Assembly (NCBI GenBank): GCA_963809795.1
Contig: CAWELN010000019.1
Location: forward strand, 124,001 to 188,000
Origin: DASUAS01 sp963809795
GTDB taxonomy: Bacteria; Actinomycetota; Acidimicrobiia; IMCC26256; DASPTH01
Length of the DNA: 64,000 nt
Reading direction: 5' to 3'
Shown in pieces: positions 19,039 through 27,985 of this stretch. Under the pieces are notes generated by a model, which saw only the letters and a program-made list of their open reading frames with translations, searched no databases and was not told the origin of the DNA. The position numbers and the translations under genes were made by a program. Within the stretch, counting starts at the first letter, position 1. Each line of letters opens with the position of its first letter.

Positions 19039-20465
19039 CGCGCGGGCCAGTCGGCGAGCGTGTCGAGGTAGAGGCGGCGCACCTCGGCGATGCGCTGGTC
19101 GAGGTCGTCGTCGGTCCAGTCGTCGGTCGGGATCGGTGGGTGCACGACGACGTCGACCGTGCCCGGGCGCATGAATTGCGTGCCCAGCGGCCACACGTCG
19201 TTGGCGTTGCGGAACACGATGGGCACCACGGGCACGCCTCCCGCCATGGCGATCCGGAACGCCCCCTTCTTGAACGGTCCGAGCCGGCCGGTCCCCGAGC
19301 GGGTCCCTTCGGGGGCCACGGCGAGGGACTTCCCGCGTACGAGCGCCTCCTCGACCAGTGGGCGCAGCGCGGCGATCGCCCCCGACCGGTCGTCACGGTC
19401 GATGAACACCGCGTCGGCCAGCGCGCCGGCCAGCCGCACGATCGGGTTGGCGGCGAGCTCCTTCTTGGCGACCGCGGTGACGTCGCGCCGAAGCAGCGCC
19501 ATCAGCAGGAGGGGATCGACGGAGCTCTGGTGGTTGAAGAGGAACACCGCCGGGCGGTGCGACCACACGTGCTCCTCTCCGGTCACGGCGAGGTGGATGC
19601 CCGCGAGCCCGAGGGAGACGTCACTCCCCACCGACACCATGGTGTTGACCGCGTCGGCCTTCCGGCGGTTGAGCAGCCCGATCCCGATCCCGGTGGCGGT
19701 GGCGGTGAGGAAGCCCCCGATCGCGGCGACGTGTCGCACCGCCAGCTCCGGGGTGGCGCCGCCGCGCCCGACGAACCGGTGCACGGGCCAGCCCCGCTCG
19801 CGTGCCTTTCGCTCCAGCCCACGCGTCGGGTTGGTCGGACGCGGGTTGCCGACCAACTCGAGCAGCTCGACGTCCTCGCTGCCGTCGGCATACGCGAAGC
19901 TCCGCGCCAGGTCGATGCCCTGCGCACCCGCGAGTTGCTCGACCGCCCGGCGCTTCCCCACGCCCCAGAGGTGCGGACCCGCCAGCCTCCCGGTGAGCCG
20001 GCCGTCGACGACCTCGAACCGGGTGCACAGCACGTGCTCGATGTCGAGATCGGCCGCCACCGCCTCGACCTGGAACGAGAGCGCGGACGACGCGAGCACC
20101 ACGGTGTGGCCCTTGCGGAGGTGGGCGGCGACGAGGGCGCGCGCTTCGGGATAGACGCGGCCGGCGAGCTTCTGCTTGAACAGGCGCCGGCCGAGCGCGT
20201 CGATCTCGTCGACCTCGCGCCCGCGCCACGACCGCCCGAGGATCGAGACGACGGCGTCGTAGTCAGCCTGGCCGAGCACGAGGCCGACCCCCGTGAGCAG
20301 GGAGTGCGCCAGCTCCTGGGGCGAGATGTCGCGTCGGCGCAAGCGGGCCACCTGGAGCGCGATCGCCGAGAAGCCGTAGATCAGGGTCCCGTCGAAGTCG
20401 AAGAACGCCCCGGTGGTTGGGCCGTCGGGACTCCGATCGACCTCCTCGACGAGCGTGTCGACCAC
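19035..20465 (-). CDS. plsC: HAD-IB phosphatase fused to 1-acylglycerol-3-phosphate acyltransferase
   Basis: A 476-residue bifunctional protein. Residues about 18-220 form a HAD-IB phosphatase (FFDFDGTLI, LASSALSFQVE, FAYADGSEDVELL); residues about 260-476 form a PlsC-type acyltransferase with FLFNHQSSVDP (HX4D), VFIDRDDR and VAPEGTRSGTG. The same fusion is seen in mycobacterial PlsC (Rv2483c). It should acylate lysophosphatidate to phosphatidate; the HAD part may be a phosphatase of uncertain substrate. The start is GTG at 20465, preceded by TAACGT and six bases, a leaderless arrangement. It is coupled to plsB by a GTGA overlap. Confidence 0.9.
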   Translation of the reverse strand: MVDTLVEEVDRSPDGPTTGAFFDFDGTLIYGFSAIALQVARLRRRDISPQELAHSLLTGVGLVLGQADYDAVVSILGRSWRGREVDEIDALGRRLFKQKLAGRVYPEARALVAAHLRKGHTVVLASSALSFQVEAVAADLDIEHVLCTRFEVVDGRLTGRLAGPHLWGVGKRRAVEQLAGAQGIDLARSFAYADGSEDVELLELVGNPRPTNPTRGLERKARERGWPVHRFVGRGGATPELAVRHVAAIGGFLTATATGIGIGLLNRRKADAVNTMVSVGSDVSLGLAGIHLAVTGEEHVWSHRPAVFLFNHQSSVDPLLLMALLRRDVTAVAKKELAANPIVRLAGALADAVFIDRDDRSGAIAALRPLVEEALVRGKSLAVAPEGTRSGTGRLGPFKKGAFRIAMAGGVPVVPIVFRNANDVWPLGTQFMRPGTVDVVVHPPIPTDDWTDDDLDQRIAEVRRLYLDTLADWPAR

Positions 20466-20471
20466 TGCCGG

Positions 20472-20477
20472 ACGTTA
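20472..20477 (-). promoter_or_regulatory. -10 box (TAACGT) of a leaderless plsC-plsB transcript
   Basis: TAACGT fits TANNNT and lies six bases before the GTG at 20465; no Shine-Dalgarno sequence is visible. Confidence 0.45.
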
Positions 20478-20545
20478 CCGAACTGCCTCGTCCGGTCCAA
20501 GTGCGAACCAGCGGCGATTGGACGAGATGTCCGTCGACGACGGTG

Positions 20546-20737
20546 TCAGTCGACGAGCGTGATCGCGCTCTCGGGGCAGTTGGCGACGGCCAGCTGCGCC
20601 TTGTCGAGCAGTTCGGGCGGCACGTCCTCGAAGAGTCCGACGCTGTGGCCTTCGTCGTCGGGCTCGAACACCTCGGGGGCGAGCACGTAGCAGCGACCGT
20701 GACCGGTGCAGGCTTCGGCGTCGATGCGGAGCTTCAC
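20546..20737 (-). CDS. 3Fe-4S ferredoxin, P450-partner type
   Basis: A 63-residue ferredoxin with CTGHGRC near the N-terminus and NCPE near the C-terminus: CxxHxxC(x)nCP, the motif of single 3Fe-4S (or His-ligated) ferredoxins that pass electrons to actinobacterial cytochromes P450. I prefer the GTG at 20737 (MKLRIDAEACTGHG) over the ATG at 20749, because relatives begin this way and a TATGAT box lies seven bases before it. No P450 is adjacent; the only P450 here is at 60.6 kb. It precedes the HAD-PlsC gene on the same strand with an 80-base gap. Confidence 0.85.
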   Translation of the reverse strand: MKLRIDAEACTGHGRCYVLAPEVFEPDDEGHSVGLFEDVPPELLDKAQLAVANCPESAITLVD

Positions 20738-20744
20738 GGGCGTG

Positions 20745-20750
20745 ATCATA
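20745..20750 (-). promoter_or_regulatory. -10 box (TATGAT) for the ferredoxin gene
   Basis: TATGAT matches the -10 consensus at five of six bases and lies seven bases before the preferred GTG at 20737, supporting a leaderless mRNA and that start over the ATG at 20749. Confidence 0.45.
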
Positions 20751-20795
20751 GGTCGACGGGCTCGCTGACCAATTGCCGCGTGCTGAGGTCACTCG

Positions 20796-20801
20796 TAGGG
20801 T
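20796..20801 (+). promoter_or_regulatory. -10 box (TAGGGT) of the dehydrogenase remnant
   Basis: TAGGGT lies seven bases before the ATG at 20809; the promoter of the broken gene seems to survive. Confidence 0.35.
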
Positions 20802-20808
20802 CGCCCCG

Positions 20809-21090
20809 ATGGTGTGGGACTTCTCGACCGAACGGGAATTCCAGGCGCCGCTCGACTGGGTCGACGCCGTCGTCCGCGACGAGGGCGAGCCGCTCGGAAG
20901 CTCGGAGTCGGCGCCGGTGACCTTCGGGACGCAGGGCCCGACACCGACAACATGGAGATCCTCGCTGCGTATGGCACCGACGAGCAGAAGGAGCGCGGAC
21001 TCTGGCCGCGGTTCCGCCAGGACGTCTGGTCGGCGTTCTCGATGACCGAGCCGGAGGGCGGCGGCTCGGATCCGAGGGCGTGCCACGCCT
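20809..21090 (+). pseudogene. Acyl-CoA dehydrogenase remnant
   Basis: The start MVWDFSTEREFQAPLDWVD is the N-terminus of a standard acyl-CoA dehydrogenase. After about 30 residues the match jumps, in another reading phase, to DTDNMEILAAYGTDEQKERG and then AFSMTEPEGGGSDP, the flavin-side motif that normally lies near residue 150. About 80-90 codons between these parts are missing, and everything after the SDP motif is gone. So this has one internal deletion with frameshift and a C-terminal loss of more than half the protein. The 118 bases that follow show no further similarity. Unlike the single-base breaks elsewhere, this is true decay. Confidence 0.75.
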
Positions 21091-21208
21091 GATCCGCTAC
21101 CGCCGCCTTCGCGCCGGGACACGGTCCTCGCGCGCGTTCCTCGTCTCGGCGGTCGATTTCGCGGCGCCGTCCCGCCCTCCGGGCACGGCTCCGCTCCATC
21201 TCGTCTCG

Positions 21209-22015
21209 TCAGACGTCCTCGCCCCGCATGCGCCGCAGCCTCCGGTTCGTGCCTTCGAGCCAGCGGTCGTAGTCGCCCGCCTTCCGCAGGAACGACTCGC
21301 CGACGCGGGGATGCGGGAGCACGAGGAACTGACGCCGGGCCATCCCGTCGAGCGCCATGTCGGCCACCAGCTCGGGCTCGACGACGTCGCCGATGTTGGC
21401 CGCGACCGACGTCTCGGAACGGGTCGAGCCGTCTTCGTCGTCCTCGTTGCGACCCAGCATGCCGGTGTTGACCGCGTTCGGGCAGAGGCACGTGACGGTG
21501 ATCCCGAGGTGCGCGTAGTTGAGCGCGACCCATTCGGCGAACCCCAGTGCCCCGTGCTTCGTGAGCGTGTAGCCCATCGGCGACGGCCCGGTGATCAACG
21601 CGGCCGACGAGATGGTCTGCACCAGGTACCCGACTCCCTCGTCGAGCATGGCCGGCAGCACCTGCTGCGCGGCCCACACGTGCGCGAGCAGGTTGACGTC
21701 GACGACCGCGCGCACCTCGTCGGGCGTCGAGGCGAGGTTCGGGCCGCGGTCGCCGATCCCTGCGTTGGAGCAGAACACGTGCACGGGCCCGTAGTGCGCG
21801 ACCGCGTGGTCGACCAGAGCGGCGACGACGGCCGGGTCGCCGACATCGCCGACGAACGCGGTGCCGCCGATCCGCGCCGCGATCTTCTCGGCCCGCTCGG
21901 CGTGCACGTCGGCGACGACGACCCGAGCGCCGTCTCGCGCCAGGCGCTCGCACAGCGCGCGTCCGATCCCGTGACCGCCGCCGGTCACCACCGCGCACCG
22001 ATCGGTGAGATCCAT
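21209..22015 (-). CDS. Short-chain dehydrogenase/reductase (SDR)
   Basis: A 268-residue classical SDR. It has VVTGGGHGIG at the nucleotide site, the CSNAG motif, the serine in QTISSAALITG and YTLTK as the catalytic Tyr-x3-Lys. The C-terminal part (LVLPHPRVGESFLRKAGDYDRWL) is a longer substrate loop seen in SDRs acting on bulky hydrophobic alcohols or acyl-CoA. The ATG at 22015 is preceded by TACGCT and eight bases. It is divergent from the acyl-CoA ligase at 22060 and probably shares its control region. Confidence 0.9.
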   Translation of the reverse strand: MDLTDRCAVVTGGGHGIGRALCERLARDGARVVVADVHAERAEKIAARIGGTAFVGDVGDPAVVAALVDHAVAHYGPVHVFCSNAGIGDRGPNLASTPDEVRAVVDVNLLAHVWAAQQVLPAMLDEGVGYLVQTISSAALITGPSPMGYTLTKHGALGFAEWVALNYAHLGITVTCLCPNAVNTGMLGRNEDDEDGSTRSETSVAANIGDVVEPELVADMALDGMARRQFLVLPHPRVGESFLRKAGDYDRWLEGTNRRLRRMRGEDV

Positions 22016-22023
22016 GGCCGGGC

Positions 22024-22029
22024 AGCGTA
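22024..22029 (-). promoter_or_regulatory. -10 box (TACGCT) of a leaderless SDR transcript
   Basis: TACGCT lies eight bases before the ATG at 22015; the same hexamer and spacing occur before the dehydrogenase at 23666. Confidence 0.45.
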
Positions 22030-22059
22030 CGACCGTGGCCGTGTGCTGTGCTTTGACGC

Positions 22060-23620
22060 ATGCCGACACCCCCGCACACGCCGGGACACCACGCCGCGCG
22101 CCACCCCGACCGGGCCGCGATCGTCACGGAGCCTGGCAGGCCAGGTCGTCACGTACGGCGAGCTGGAATCCCGCTCGGCGCGTCTTGCGCGTGCGCTCCG
22201 CGAGGCGGGACTCCGTCCCGGCGACCACATCGCGCTCCTGCTCGACAACCGCGCCGCCATGCTCGAGCTCGCCTGGGCCGCACAGCGGTCGGGTCTGTAC
22301 TACACACCGGTCAACACGCGGCTGTCGGGCGACGAAGCGGCGTACGTCGTCGACGACTGTGGTGCCACCGTCCTGTTCGCCGCCGCGGCGGTGGCGCCGC
22401 TGGCCGCCGAGGTGCGTGCGTGCGCGCCGCGGGTGACCCGCTTCGTCGCGGTCGACGGCCCGATCGACGGGTTCGAGACCCTGTCGTCCTTCGTGGACGG
22501 CGTGACCGACGAGCCGCTCGACGACGAGTGCGAGGGCTCGCCGATGCTCTACTCGTCGGGGACCACCGGGCGACCCAAGGGGGTACGCCGGCTGGTCAGC
22601 GGTCAGCCGTACGGATCCGAGAACCCCGTCGGCCCGCTGCTCGACGGGGTGATGGGGTTCGGTCCGGGCAAGGTGTACCTGACGCCCGCGCCGCTCTACC
22701 ACTCCGCGCCGCTGGTGTGGTCGATGACGGTGCACCGCAGCGGCGGGACCCTCGTGCTGATGGAGCGCTTCGACGCGCAGGCCTGTCTCGACGTGATCGA
22801 CCGCGAACGGGTGACGCACGCGCAGTTCGTGCCCACCATGTTCGTGCGCATGCTGAAGCTCCCCGACGACGCGCGGGCCGAGTTCGACGGGTCGAGCCTC
22901 CAAGCCGTCGTGCACGCGGCCGCGCCGTGCCCGGTCGAGGTCAAGCGGCGCATGATCGAGTGGTGGGGGCCGATCGTCTCCGAGTACTACGCGGGGACCG
23001 AGGGCGGCGGGCTCACGTGGATCGGCAGCACGGAGTGGCTCGAGCACCCCGGCTCGGTCGGTCGGGCCGCGTGGGGCGAGATCCACATCTGCGCCGAGTC
23101 GGGGGAGGAGCTCCCCGTCGGCGAACCGGGCATCGTCCGTTTCGGCGGTGGGGCGAACGCGTTCGAATACCACAACGACCCCGAGAAGACGCGCCAGACG
23201 TTCGATCAGCGCGGCTGGAGCACGCTGTGGGACGTCGGGTACCTCGATCCCGACGGCTACCTGTACCTCACCGATCGCCTCACGTACATGATCGTGTCGG
23301 GCGGCGTGAACATCTACCCGCAGGAGGTGGAAGACCACCTGCTCCTGCATCCGAAGGTCACCGATGCCGCGGTCTTCGGCGTGCCCGACGCGGATCTCGG
23401 GGAACAGGTGAAGGCGGTGGTCCAGGCCATGCCCGGGGTGGCGGCCGGCCCCGAGCTCGAGGCCGAGCTGCTGGCGTACTGCCGGGCCGGGCTCGCGCAC
23501 TACAAGTGTCCCCGGTCGATCGACTTCGAGGCCGAGCTGCCGCGCGGCGACAACGGCAAGCTCTACAAGCGGGTCCTGCGGGACCGGTACTGGGCGGGAC
23601 ACGTCACCCGCCTGCTCTGA
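22060..23620 (+). CDS. AMP-forming acyl-CoA synthetase (one frameshift)
   Basis: About 519 residues after removing one extra base near 22138. The N-terminus HHAARHPDRAAIVTEPG is in the first phase; GQVVTYGELESRSARLARAL and all later motifs are in the second: LYSSGTTGRPKGVRR (P-loop), SEYYAGTEGGG, STLWDVGYLDPDGYL, YMIVSGGVNIYPQEVE and GDNGKLYKRVLRD. Ligases with this TGRPKGVRR and YAGTEGGG pattern are often annotated FadD-like or bile-acid/steroid-CoA ligases. It is first in a plus-strand unit with two acyl-CoA dehydrogenases and a hydrolase, a logical order of activation followed by dehydrogenation. It resembles the ligase at 38384 more than those at 9-15 kb. Confidence 0.87.
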
Positions 23621-23651
23621 GCCGCCCGGACGCCGATCCGCGCCGCTCATC

Positions 23652-23657
23652 TACGCT
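23652..23657 (+). promoter_or_regulatory. -10 box (TACGCT) before the dehydrogenase at 23666
   Basis: TACGCT lies eight bases before the ATG at 23666 with no purine-rich ribosome site, so this dehydrogenase pair may have its own leaderless promoter. Confidence 0.45.
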
Positions 23658-23665
23658 CGGTCCCG

Positions 23666-24817
23666 ATGAACCTCGCGCTCGGCGACGACCAGCAGTTCTT
23701 CCAGGAGACCACCCGCAAGTTCCTCGAGCAGGAGATGCCGCTCACCGCCGTGCGCGCGCTCGCCGACGACCCCGCCGGATTCGACCGGGGGTGGTGGGCC
23801 CGGGGCTGTGATCTCGGGTGGACGTCGCTCCTCGTCGCCGAGGCCGACGGCGGTGGCAGCCTCGGTGGGGAGGGCGTGCTCGATCTCGTCATCGTCGCCG
23901 AGGAGATGGGGCGTCTCGTGTCACCGGGCCCCCTGGCGCCCACCAACGTGGTCGCGGACGCGGTCAGCCGTAGTGGCACGCCCGAGCTCCGGTCCGCGGT
24001 GCTGCCCGGGATCATCGCCGGCGATGTCGTGGGCGCGTGGTGCGGAGCCGGCCCCGGCGGTGGGTGGGACGGCACCGGCGGGGCGGTCACCGCGCGGCGC
24101 GACGGCGCCGAGTTCGTGCTCGACGGTGTCTCGACGCCCGTGGAGGCGGCCGTGCGGGCGGACGAGCTGCTCGTCACCGCGCGCACCGACGGCGGCCTCA
24201 CCCAGTTCCTGGTGCCCGCGGGGGCCGCCGGGGTGGCGGTCGAACCCCTCGGTTCCGTCGACCTCGTCCGTCGCTACGCCACCGTGCGCTTCGACCGCGT
24301 CCGGGTGTCCGACGCGCGCGTGGTCGGCGACCTCGACGGCGCCGGCGCCGCGGTGGAGCGTCAGCTGCAGCTCGCCATCGTCCTGCAGTGCGCGGAGACG
24401 GTGGGCGCGCTCGACCGGGTGGTCGAGTTCACGCTCGAGTACCTCGCCGACCGCAACTCGTTCGGACGACCGCTGGCGTCCTACCAGGCGATCAAGCACC
24501 GCTTCGCCGACATGAAGATGTGGTTGGAGGCCTGCCACGGCGTCACCGAGCTGGCGGCGCGGGCCGTGCAGGACGACGATCCCGACGCCCCCGAGATCGT
24601 GAGCGCCGCCGCGTCGTATCTCGGTGACCACGCGACCGAGATCGTCCAGGAGTGCACGCAGCTCCACGGCGGCATCGGCGTCACCTGGGAGTACGACCTC
24701 CACCTGTACCTGCGCCGGGTCACGCTCCATCGCAACCTCCTCGGCACGCCCGCGCAGCACCGTGAGCGGATCGCTGCGCTCCTGCTCACCGACCAGCCGG
24801 AGGCCGCGCGTGCCTGA
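23666..24817 (+). CDS. Acyl-CoA dehydrogenase, possible alpha subunit of a heteromer
   Basis: A 383-residue flavoprotein. The N-terminal helices (ALGDDQQFFQETTRKFLEQE) and C-terminal FAD-side motif ECTQLHGGIGVTWEYDLHLY are clear. The middle region lacks the standard SEPxAGSD motif (GAWCGAGPGGGWDGTGG instead), and the final EGT-type catalytic loop is absent. Such incomplete dehydrogenases in actinobacterial steroid clusters (ChsE1/E2, ChsE4/E5) work only as alpha2beta2 heteromers with a neighbour. The next gene overlaps this stop and carries the complementary motifs. It should oxidise an acyl-CoA to the 2-enoyl-CoA. Confidence 0.87.
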   Translation: MNLALGDDQQFFQETTRKFLEQEMPLTAVRALADDPAGFDRGWWARGCDLGWTSLLVAEADGGGSLGGEGVLDLVIVAEEMGRLVSPGPLAPTNVVADAVSRSGTPELRSAVLPGIIAGDVVGAWCGAGPGGGWDGTGGAVTARRDGAEFVLDGVSTPVEAAVRADELLVTARTDGGLTQFLVPAGAAGVAVEPLGSVDLVRRYATVRFDRVRVSDARVVGDLDGAGAAVERQLQLAIVLQCAETVGALDRVVEFTLEYLADRNSFGRPLASYQAIKHRFADMKMWLEACHGVTELAARAVQDDDPDAPEIVSAAASYLGDHATEIVQECTQLHGGIGVTWEYDLHLYLRRVTLHRNLLGTPAQHRERIAALLLTDQPEAARA

Positions 24818-26086
24818 CGAAGCGATGGAGAGCGTCGAGTCGTTCCGCCTGCGGGCGCGCGCGTGGTTGGCCGAGCACATGCCGCGCCGGCCTGTCGACG
24901 CGCCGCCCCGGACCGCGCCGAGGACGAGCAGACCTGGATCGACGATCGTGCGTTGCAACGCAAACTCTGGGACGGCGGGTTCGCCGGGATCTGCTTCCCC
25001 GAGGAGTACGGCGGCCTCGGCCTCACCATCGAGCACCAGCACACGTTCACCGAGGAGTCGCTGCCGTACGAGATGCCGCTGCACCTCAACGTGCCGAACT
25101 TCAGCATCCTCGGCGCGACGCTCGTCGACTACGGCACCCACGAGCAGAAGTCCAAGTACCTCCCGCTGCTCTTGCAAGGGAAGCACCAATGGGTGCAGTT
25201 CCTGTCCGAACCGACCGGTGGCTCCGACCTCGCCGGCTGCGTGACGCGCGCCGATCGCGACGGCGACGAGTGGGTGCTCAGGGGGTCGAAGATCTGGAGC
25301 ACCGCGGCGATGTCGGCCACGCACGCGATGTGCCTGGCCCGCACCGACTGGGACGCGCCGAAGCACCGCGGCCTCACGATGTTCCTGATGGAGATCCACC
25401 AACCCGGCGTGCAGGTCGACCCGATCAAGCAGGTGAACGGGTCGCTCGAGTTCTGCCAGGAATTCTTCGACGACGTCCGGCTCCCACCCGATTCGGTCGT
25501 CGGCGACGTGAACGACGGATGGACGGTGGCGCTGACGCTGCTCGCCCACGAGCGCAACGCGGTCGGCGGTGGGTCGCCCTACGTGAGCGGGCGCAACTAC
25601 CTCGCCGAGGGTGCCGACGGCGCGCGTGATCTCAGCTCGATCGCGCTCGTGCGCGCGCGAGGCACCGACGACGATCCCGTGGCGCGACAGCTCGTCGCCG
25701 AAGCGCACGTGCTCGACGTCACGCAGCGCGGCCTGGTGCAGCGCGTCACGCTGGGCATGGGCAACGGCAAGCTGGCGGGCCAGGCCGCCGCCATCACGAA
25801 GCTCTTCACGGCCACGTCCGCCGAGCGCAAGACCGAGATCCGCCTGATCCTGGCCGGCACCGAGGCGGTCACGTGGCCCGCGGGCGTCGAGACGCTCGGG
25901 CGCGAAGCGGGGGAGTCGTTCCTCGAGCGCCAGGCCACGAGCCTGGCCGGCGGCAGCAACGAGATCCAGCGCAACATCATCGCCGAGCGGGTGCTGGGCA
26001 TGCCCCGCGAGTGGGCGGCCGACCGCGACGTGCCGTTCCGTGACGTGCGCCGCAACGCGATGCCCACCGCACCCTCGGGAGCCTGA
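24810..26086 (+). CDS. Acyl-CoA dehydrogenase, possible partner subunit (one frameshift)
   Basis: About 425 residues. The start is GTG at 24810, overlapping the preceding stop (ATG at 24825 is an alternative). The N-terminus MESVESFRLRARAWLAEHMP is in one phase and the rest (DRAEDEQTWIDD onward) in another; one C seems to be missing from the CCCC run at 24906-24909, the only deletion-type break in the window. Motifs are FLSEPTGGSDLAG, GSKIWSTAAMSATHAM, PKHRGLTMFLMEIH and LAGGSNEIQRNIIAERVLG. It has the SEPxxGSD motif its neighbour lacks, which supports a two-gene heteromeric enzyme. Confidence 0.87.
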
Positions 26087-26090
26087 TCAC

Positions 26091-26963
26091 GTGACCCTCA
26101 TCCAACCGACCACCATCGACGTGTTCGGCCGCGACGGCCTGCGCCTCCGCGCCGACGAGTTCGGCGATCCCGAAGCCCCGCCGGTGGTGCTGCTGCACGG
26201 GGGCGGCCAGACCCGCTTCGCCTGGGGGACCACCGCGCCGGTGCTCGCCGGGCGGGGCTGGCGCGTGTTGCGCGTCGACCTGCGCGGCCACGGCGAGAGC
26301 GACTGGCCCGACGACGGCGACTACGGCCCCGACGCGTTCGCCGGCGACGTCACCGCCATCGCCACCGCGCTGCCGGAGCCCCCGGTGCTGGTGGGCGCGT
26401 CACTCGGTGGGATCGCGTCGATCCTCGCCATCGGCCGGTCGGAGACGCCGATCGCCCGCGGCCTCGTGCTCGTCGACGTCGCGCCGAAGATCGAGCAGGA
26501 CGGCGCGCAGCGCATCGGCGCGTTCATGAGCGAGCACATGGAATCGGGGTTCGGGTCCCTCGAAGAGGTCGCCGACGCCGTCGCCGCGTACAACCCGCAC
26601 CGCCCGCGCCCGACCGACCTCTCGGGGCTCAAGAAGAACGTGCGTCAGCGCGCCGACGGCCGGTGGGTCTGGCACTGGGACCCGCGCTTCATGTCGGGCA
26701 AGCCGGGGTCGCACGACGAGACGCGTGTGTCGCTCGTGCACGAGGAGAACCTCAGCAACGCGGCGCGCAACATCACGGTGCCGACGCTCCTGGTCCGCGG
26801 CCGGGTGAGCGACCTGCTGAGCGAGGAGGGCGCCCGCGACCTGCTCGAGCTCGTGCCCCACGCCGAGTACGTCGACGTCGAGGGCGCCGGGCACATGGTG
26901 GCCGGCGACAAGAACGATCTGTTCAACGACGCCATCGTCGGGTTCCTCGACCGCCTGCGCTGA
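26091..26963 (+). CDS. Alpha/beta hydrolase
   Basis: A 290-residue alpha/beta hydrolase. LLHGGGQTRFAW holds the oxyanion region, DLRGHGESDWP follows, the nucleophile elbow is GASLGG, and the catalytic histidine is in EGAGHMVAGD. Epoxide hydrolases, lactonases and esterases share these features, so the reaction is open. The GTG at 26091 follows the dehydrogenase stop by four bases, so it belongs to the ligase-dehydrogenase unit. It ends five bases from a convergent second hydrolase of the same subfamily; both have the YNPxR and WVW blocks in the cap region. Confidence 0.87.
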   Translation: MTLIQPTTIDVFGRDGLRLRADEFGDPEAPPVVLLHGGGQTRFAWGTTAPVLAGRGWRVLRVDLRGHGESDWPDDGDYGPDAFAGDVTAIATALPEPPVLVGASLGGIASILAIGRSETPIARGLVLVDVAPKIEQDGAQRIGAFMSEHMESGFGSLEEVADAVAAYNPHRPRPTDLSGLKKNVRQRADGRWVWHWDPRFMSGKPGSHDETRVSLVHEENLSNAARNITVPTLLVRGRVSDLLSEEGARDLLELVPHAEYVDVEGAGHMVAGDKNDLFNDAIVGFLDRLR

Positions 26964-26968
26964 CGGAG

Positions 26969-27902
26969 TCAGCCGAAGACGAACCTCTCGATCGACTGCG
27001 CCAGCTCGACCGGGGTGTCGCCCTGGAGGCTGTGGCCCGCCTCCTCGAAGTGCTCGACCTGCGCGTTCGGCAGGCGGCGCAGCAGCTCGACCTCGTCGTC
27101 GTCGTCGACCACCGACTGCTCGCGCATGCCGCGTGCGAGCAGCAGCGGCACCTTGATGCGCGAGACGGCGTCCCACAGGTATCCGAAGTCGGGGTGGCCG
27201 GTGCCCTCGGCGGGATCGGCGCCCGGCTCCCGGGCCGTGGGCTCGAAGGCACGGAACCGCTGATAGCGCCAGACCCAGCTGCCGTCCTCGCGCTGCTCGG
27301 CGTTGTGCAGGATGCCGCGGCGCAGCGACGACTCGGTGCGGGTGGGGTTGTACTCGATCGTGCGGGCGAGCAGGTCGTCGAAGCTGTCGAAGCTCTCGGG
27401 CCCGTTGATGAACTCGGCGATGGTCGACGACTTCTTCTCGTTCACCCCCGGCGTCACGTCGACCAGCACGACCTTGCGGACCAGCTCCGGGCGCGTGGTC
27501 AGCCAGCGCGATGGTGGTCATGCCCCCGAGCGACATGCCGATCACCGCCTGCGCGTCCGGCGCCAGGACGCGGATCGCGGCGGCGACGTCCTTGGCGTTC
27601 TCGGCGACGTCGACCGAGCCCTTGCGGCCGCCGTCGGAGTGCCCGTGGCCGGGGAGGTCGAGGGCGACGAGCGGGCGCCCCAGGGCCATCGCCACCGTGT
27701 CCCAGGTGTGCGCGTTCTGCGCGCCGCCGTGCAGGAAGACGAGCTCGGGCTCGGCGTCGCCCCACACGAGCGCGCTCAGCCGGCGGCCGGGCTCCACCTC
27801 GGCCGACTCCCGTCGCACCGTCGGGGGACCGTCGTAGGGGAGGCCGAACTCCTCGGCGTTCTCGTGGAACATGGAGAACTCGTCGTACGGCACCCGTTCC
27901 AT
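26969..27902 (-). CDS. Alpha/beta hydrolase (one frameshift)
   Basis: About 310 residues after removing one extra base near 27506. The upstream phase gives LVFLHGGAQNAHTWD, ALDLPGHGHSDGG and the nucleophile elbow GMSLGG. The downstream phase gives RPELVRKVVLVDVTPGV, the cap (EYNPTRTESSLRRGILHN) and the catalytic histidine in EEAGHSLQGD. It is related to the convergent hydrolase at 26091. An additional 45-residue N-terminal arm (MERVPYDEFSMFHENAEEFG) is unusual for the fold. The ATG at 27902 is preceded by GAGGAGG, a good ribosome site. It is divergent from the crotonase at 27986. Confidence 0.83.
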
Positions 27903-27985
27903 CAGGCCTCCTCGGCGTGGGGACTCCGACGCTAGCTTTCGGGGTCCGACGGCCGCACGTGACGGCACCAGATCGAGGGGAACGC

